A stretch of 42,273 nucleotides of DNA, taken from the NCBI GenBank assembly GCA_003427395.1, contig BFEA01000107.1, positions 216,149-258,421 of the forward strand. Direction: 5' to 3'. Under the pieces are notes generated by a model. It was not told the origin of the DNA. It made no database searches and saw only the letters and a program-made list of their open reading frames with translations. Positions 40,440-42,273 of the stretch are shown one piece after another. Numbering within the stretch: position 1 is the first letter of the stretch; each line of letters begins with the position of its first letter. The translations under genes and the position numbers were made by a program. The stretch comes from Chara braunii (Eukaryota; Streptophyta; Charophyceae; Charales; Characeae).

Positions 40440-41270
40440 ACGGGAGCGGGTCTATCGGATGAGAGCGCCCTGGACAGGGGGCACCTTCCAAGCCTTCAAA
40501 CCCGACAAACCATTGAAGGACCAGAAAGTGAACCTGGGGGAATGGCGATGGCAGATTCAGAGCCGGGCACCACAGCCTGAGTACAGATATCTGCATACGC
40601 TTGGGGTACGTCGACCTACCAAATGTTGAGTGAAAAAGATGGGCAAGACACCAGAACGTGGCACATTATATGGTCAGGCCAATCAAATGGTTCCAGAGTG
40701 TTAAGAAAAGGCCGACCAAATGTGCATTTTTGCAGTGGCAGATTGCTCATCCCTGCCTGCCAACCAACACCTGGCTAGCAGATCACACTTCCCTTGAGCA
40801 GAAGGGCATAGCCCTGCCATGGTGTCAATCTTGTCTTCCGGCTCTTCGTTCCCTTAAGCCACCAGTACTTGGCTTAGCTATCGGCCGTGGCGTTTCCCGT
40901 TAACGTGCCTCGCCTTTAGGGCTTCGGGGTGCCGGACCTCAATGGCTGGAAGCGCCAGCCAAAAAAAAATTGAGACTGTACCCTGGCGCTTCAGCGAAAA
41001 TCGGCGTGCAGGGGCAATCCAGGCTCAGCATCCATAGCTGGGCCAAGTACTGGTGGTTTGAATTCAATGAAACGATTGAGCACGTGTTTATGCAATGCAC
41101 GGCGGCGGTGCTCGCCTCGCGTTGGTGGGACCGGGTTCAGCAGCAGCTGGTAACTGACACCGACTGGCCATGGGACTGGCGGGCTATCCTGTGTGGGCAT
41201 TGGACGGTCCAAGTTAACGCCTTAACAACTAGGCTACCAGCCGGGCCGCCCGGGTCCCGGGTGGCCAGCC
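40440..41270 (+). mobile_element. LINE copy E, ORF2 C-terminal fragment
   Basis: PIKWFQSVKKRPTKC, LQWQIAHPCLPTNTWLADH, CQSC and NETIEHVFMQC followed by SRWWDRVQQQL match the zf-RVT region of copies A and B. TYQMLSEKDGQDTRTW precedes it in another frame. A 200-bp foldback element interrupts the finger between its C-x2-C and H-C parts. No 3' tail follows; similarity fades near 41220-41270. The boundaries are approximate. Confidence 0.75.
40858..41057. mobile_element. TTAA-flanked foldback MITE, copy 2 (200 bp), inside LINE E
   Basis: Ends GCCACCAGTACTTGGC and GCCAAGTACTGGTGGT are inverted repeats with one mismatch at the outermost base. Flanks are TTAA (40854-40857) and TTGA (41058-41061). Removing the element plus one flank rejoins the LINE zinc-finger reading frame as SLKFNETIEHVF, which shows both the insertion and a 4-bp TTAA duplication with one later substitution. 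An internal hairpin GGCTGG..CCAGCC lies near 40944-40960. Confidence 0.88.
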
Positions 41271-41640
41271 CGTGCAAGGACCAGAGAAGGTCCCAGCAAA
41301 AAAAAAAACAAGAAACCCAAAAAATCCACAAAAAACCTATGTTATGCAGAAAAATAAACTGAACAACTTTCGCCCCAGGGTCGCATCGAAATTATTTATC
41401 AAATTTGAAAATAGAAATTAAAATAAAAAACTATTTTATTTTATTTTATTTATTTATTTATTTTTTGGTCCCCCCGGCCACTCTGGTAGCCTACCAATAT
41501 GTTTGAACTGGGTGGTGTCCTTGCGCACATGAGATTGAGGGGGCACGGGTCAGGGAGGAGACAGTCTAGCACTTTATAGAGACAAAAATTACAGCCCACT
41601 GGGTCAAGACTAAAGACAACCTGAAATATCTGACCACCGG
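41271..41640. other. AT-rich intergenic DNA with A run and (TTTA)n
   Basis: An A run (41299-41309) and TTTTA/TTTA repeats (41431-41463) are present. No gene is recognised. Confidence 0.55.
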
Positions 41641-41790
41641 AGCGCTACCGTAGCGCTACAGCGCGAATTTACCGAGCTGCGCTAATTCTTGAGTTACCGT
41701 TACCATACCAGTGGGGGCAACGGTAGCGCACCAGGCGTAGCGCCTGAGCTTAGTCGATCGACGCGCCATATACTCGAACCATCTCCATCG
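41641..41790. repeat. Palindrome-rich segment with GCGCTA words
   Basis: AGCGCTACCGTAGCGCTACA, GGCGTAGCGCC, ACGGTAGCGC and GTCGATCGAC occur within 150 bp, so many small hairpins are possible. No element ends or target duplication are evident, and the minus-strand frame over it is not convincing. Confidence 0.45.
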
Positions 41791-42084
41791 CCAAGCTGGA
41801 CCCACAAGGTCTCGGGCCTGGGCTGCTGCCTGAGAAAAGTGTTGTGACCCCACCTCCTCCTTGAGTGGGGGAGGGAGCGCCTTCGTGCTCAGGAGACGCA
41901 ACATCCTCGTGGCCCCTATGCTCACGCTCACGCCCCATCACCAACTACCATTTCCACTCACCTTTCATCGTCTACCTTCGTGATTCTCCATCATAACGGG
42001 CAGGGACCCTTAGCTGCGCTGCCATCCTGGCCGCAAACCGCGGCCCGGATACGCGGGCTCGTCGGTGGAAGATCTCTTCAGTAC

Positions 42085-42261
42085 ATGGAACAGGAGGAAG
42101 GCATTCGACAAGTGTTCACTGTGGAGTTTCGGCGAGCTGTCATTTTCATGGCCTGCCATCTCCCCTACGCACGACCAAGGAAGACATACGAGGGCGAATA
42201 CAAGGAATTCGCTCAGACGGGGCAACCACTCCGTTCGTCTGCGTTTCTCCCGGGCTGTTGA
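42085..42261 (+). CDS. Unrecognised short open frame (possible exon or element fragment)
   Basis: ATG 42085 opens a 58-codon frame with no low-complexity character. Its features are FTVEFRRAVIFMACHLPY, then a basic/aromatic stretch (ARPRKTYEGEYKEFA), ending FLPGC and a TGA at 42259. The frame is open upstream to about 41980, and an AG at 42002-42003 could be a splice acceptor. Composition looks more protein-like than its surroundings, and no overlapping element explains it. I do not recognise a family. It could be a last exon or part of an unknown transposon. Confidence 0.3.
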   Translation: MEQEEGIRQVFTVEFRRAVIFMACHLPYARPRKTYEGEYKEFAQTGQPLRSSAFLPGC

Positions 42262-42273
42262 CCGGGATTGGGA

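Noticed and set aside
1-42273. CRISPR array, prokaryotic operon or phage system
   Set aside because: The regular short repeats are microsatellites or minisatellites without unique spacers of fixed length, and all recognised proteins are eukaryotic LINE products.

Overview
This window looks like intergenic, repeat-filled nuclear DNA from a large eukaryotic genome. I infer a streptophyte (land plant or charophyte alga; Chara-like is my guess, not something the sequence proves). The reasons are several L1-type non-LTR retrotransposons with a plant-style layout (ORF1 with a zinc knuckle; ORF2 with APE endonuclease, reverse transcriptase and a zf-RVT zinc finger), tRNA-headed SINEs, a solo LTR, long GA/GATA/CA microsatellites and an assembly gap (N run 21595-21774; single N at 10315). 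I see no convincing host gene, rRNA or functional tRNA. Every long coding region I recognise belongs to a transposon and is broken.

Layout. 1-2904: a GA microsatellite, then degenerate tandem repeats. 2905-10357: LINE copy A, bounded by a 16-bp target site duplication (TSD) and a poly-A tail; it is cut off inside ORF1 at its 5' end and carries ORF1 and ORF2 with stops and frameshifts. 10375-11470: a pyrimidine-rich imperfect repeat. About 11470-20250: LINE copy B, an older, AT-richer relative with more of ORF1, a roughly 450-bp insertion in its endonuclease and a damaged catalytic box. 20297-22435: a SINE half split by a 1591-bp solo LTR (20794-22384, TSD CATAC). 22545-28245: mixed retroposon pieces, a LINE 3' fragment (D), a TTAA-flanked foldback element, tandem duplications and an inverted pair of one retroposon family (called R here). 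28625-29410: a GTT/AAC-rich tract with an Asn-rich open frame. 29440-34335: SINEs, R copies, LINE 3' tails and microsatellites in both orientations. 34441-39403: LINE copy C, truncated inside the endonuclease, with a 14-bp TSD. 40440-41270: LINE fragment E with a second TTAA-flanked foldback element inside its zinc finger. 41340-42273: low-complexity and palindrome-rich DNA and one short unrecognised open frame.

How the parts relate. The LINEs are one broad family and share a structured 3' tail: a CTGGACCC..TTCCAG stem, then CACCAATAGATGGAG, then in three copies a terminal stem-loop whose stem sequence varies while its loop (TGCTCKTATC) does not. It is plausibly the site the LINE reverse transcriptase recognises. 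The LINE machinery may also have moved the SINEs, but those do not carry the same tail here. The most novel-looking items are a 60-70-residue ORF1 module tandemly repeated in copy A and present once in copy B, the covarying 3' hairpin, a SINE with two tRNA-like units, and the pair of TTAA foldback elements.
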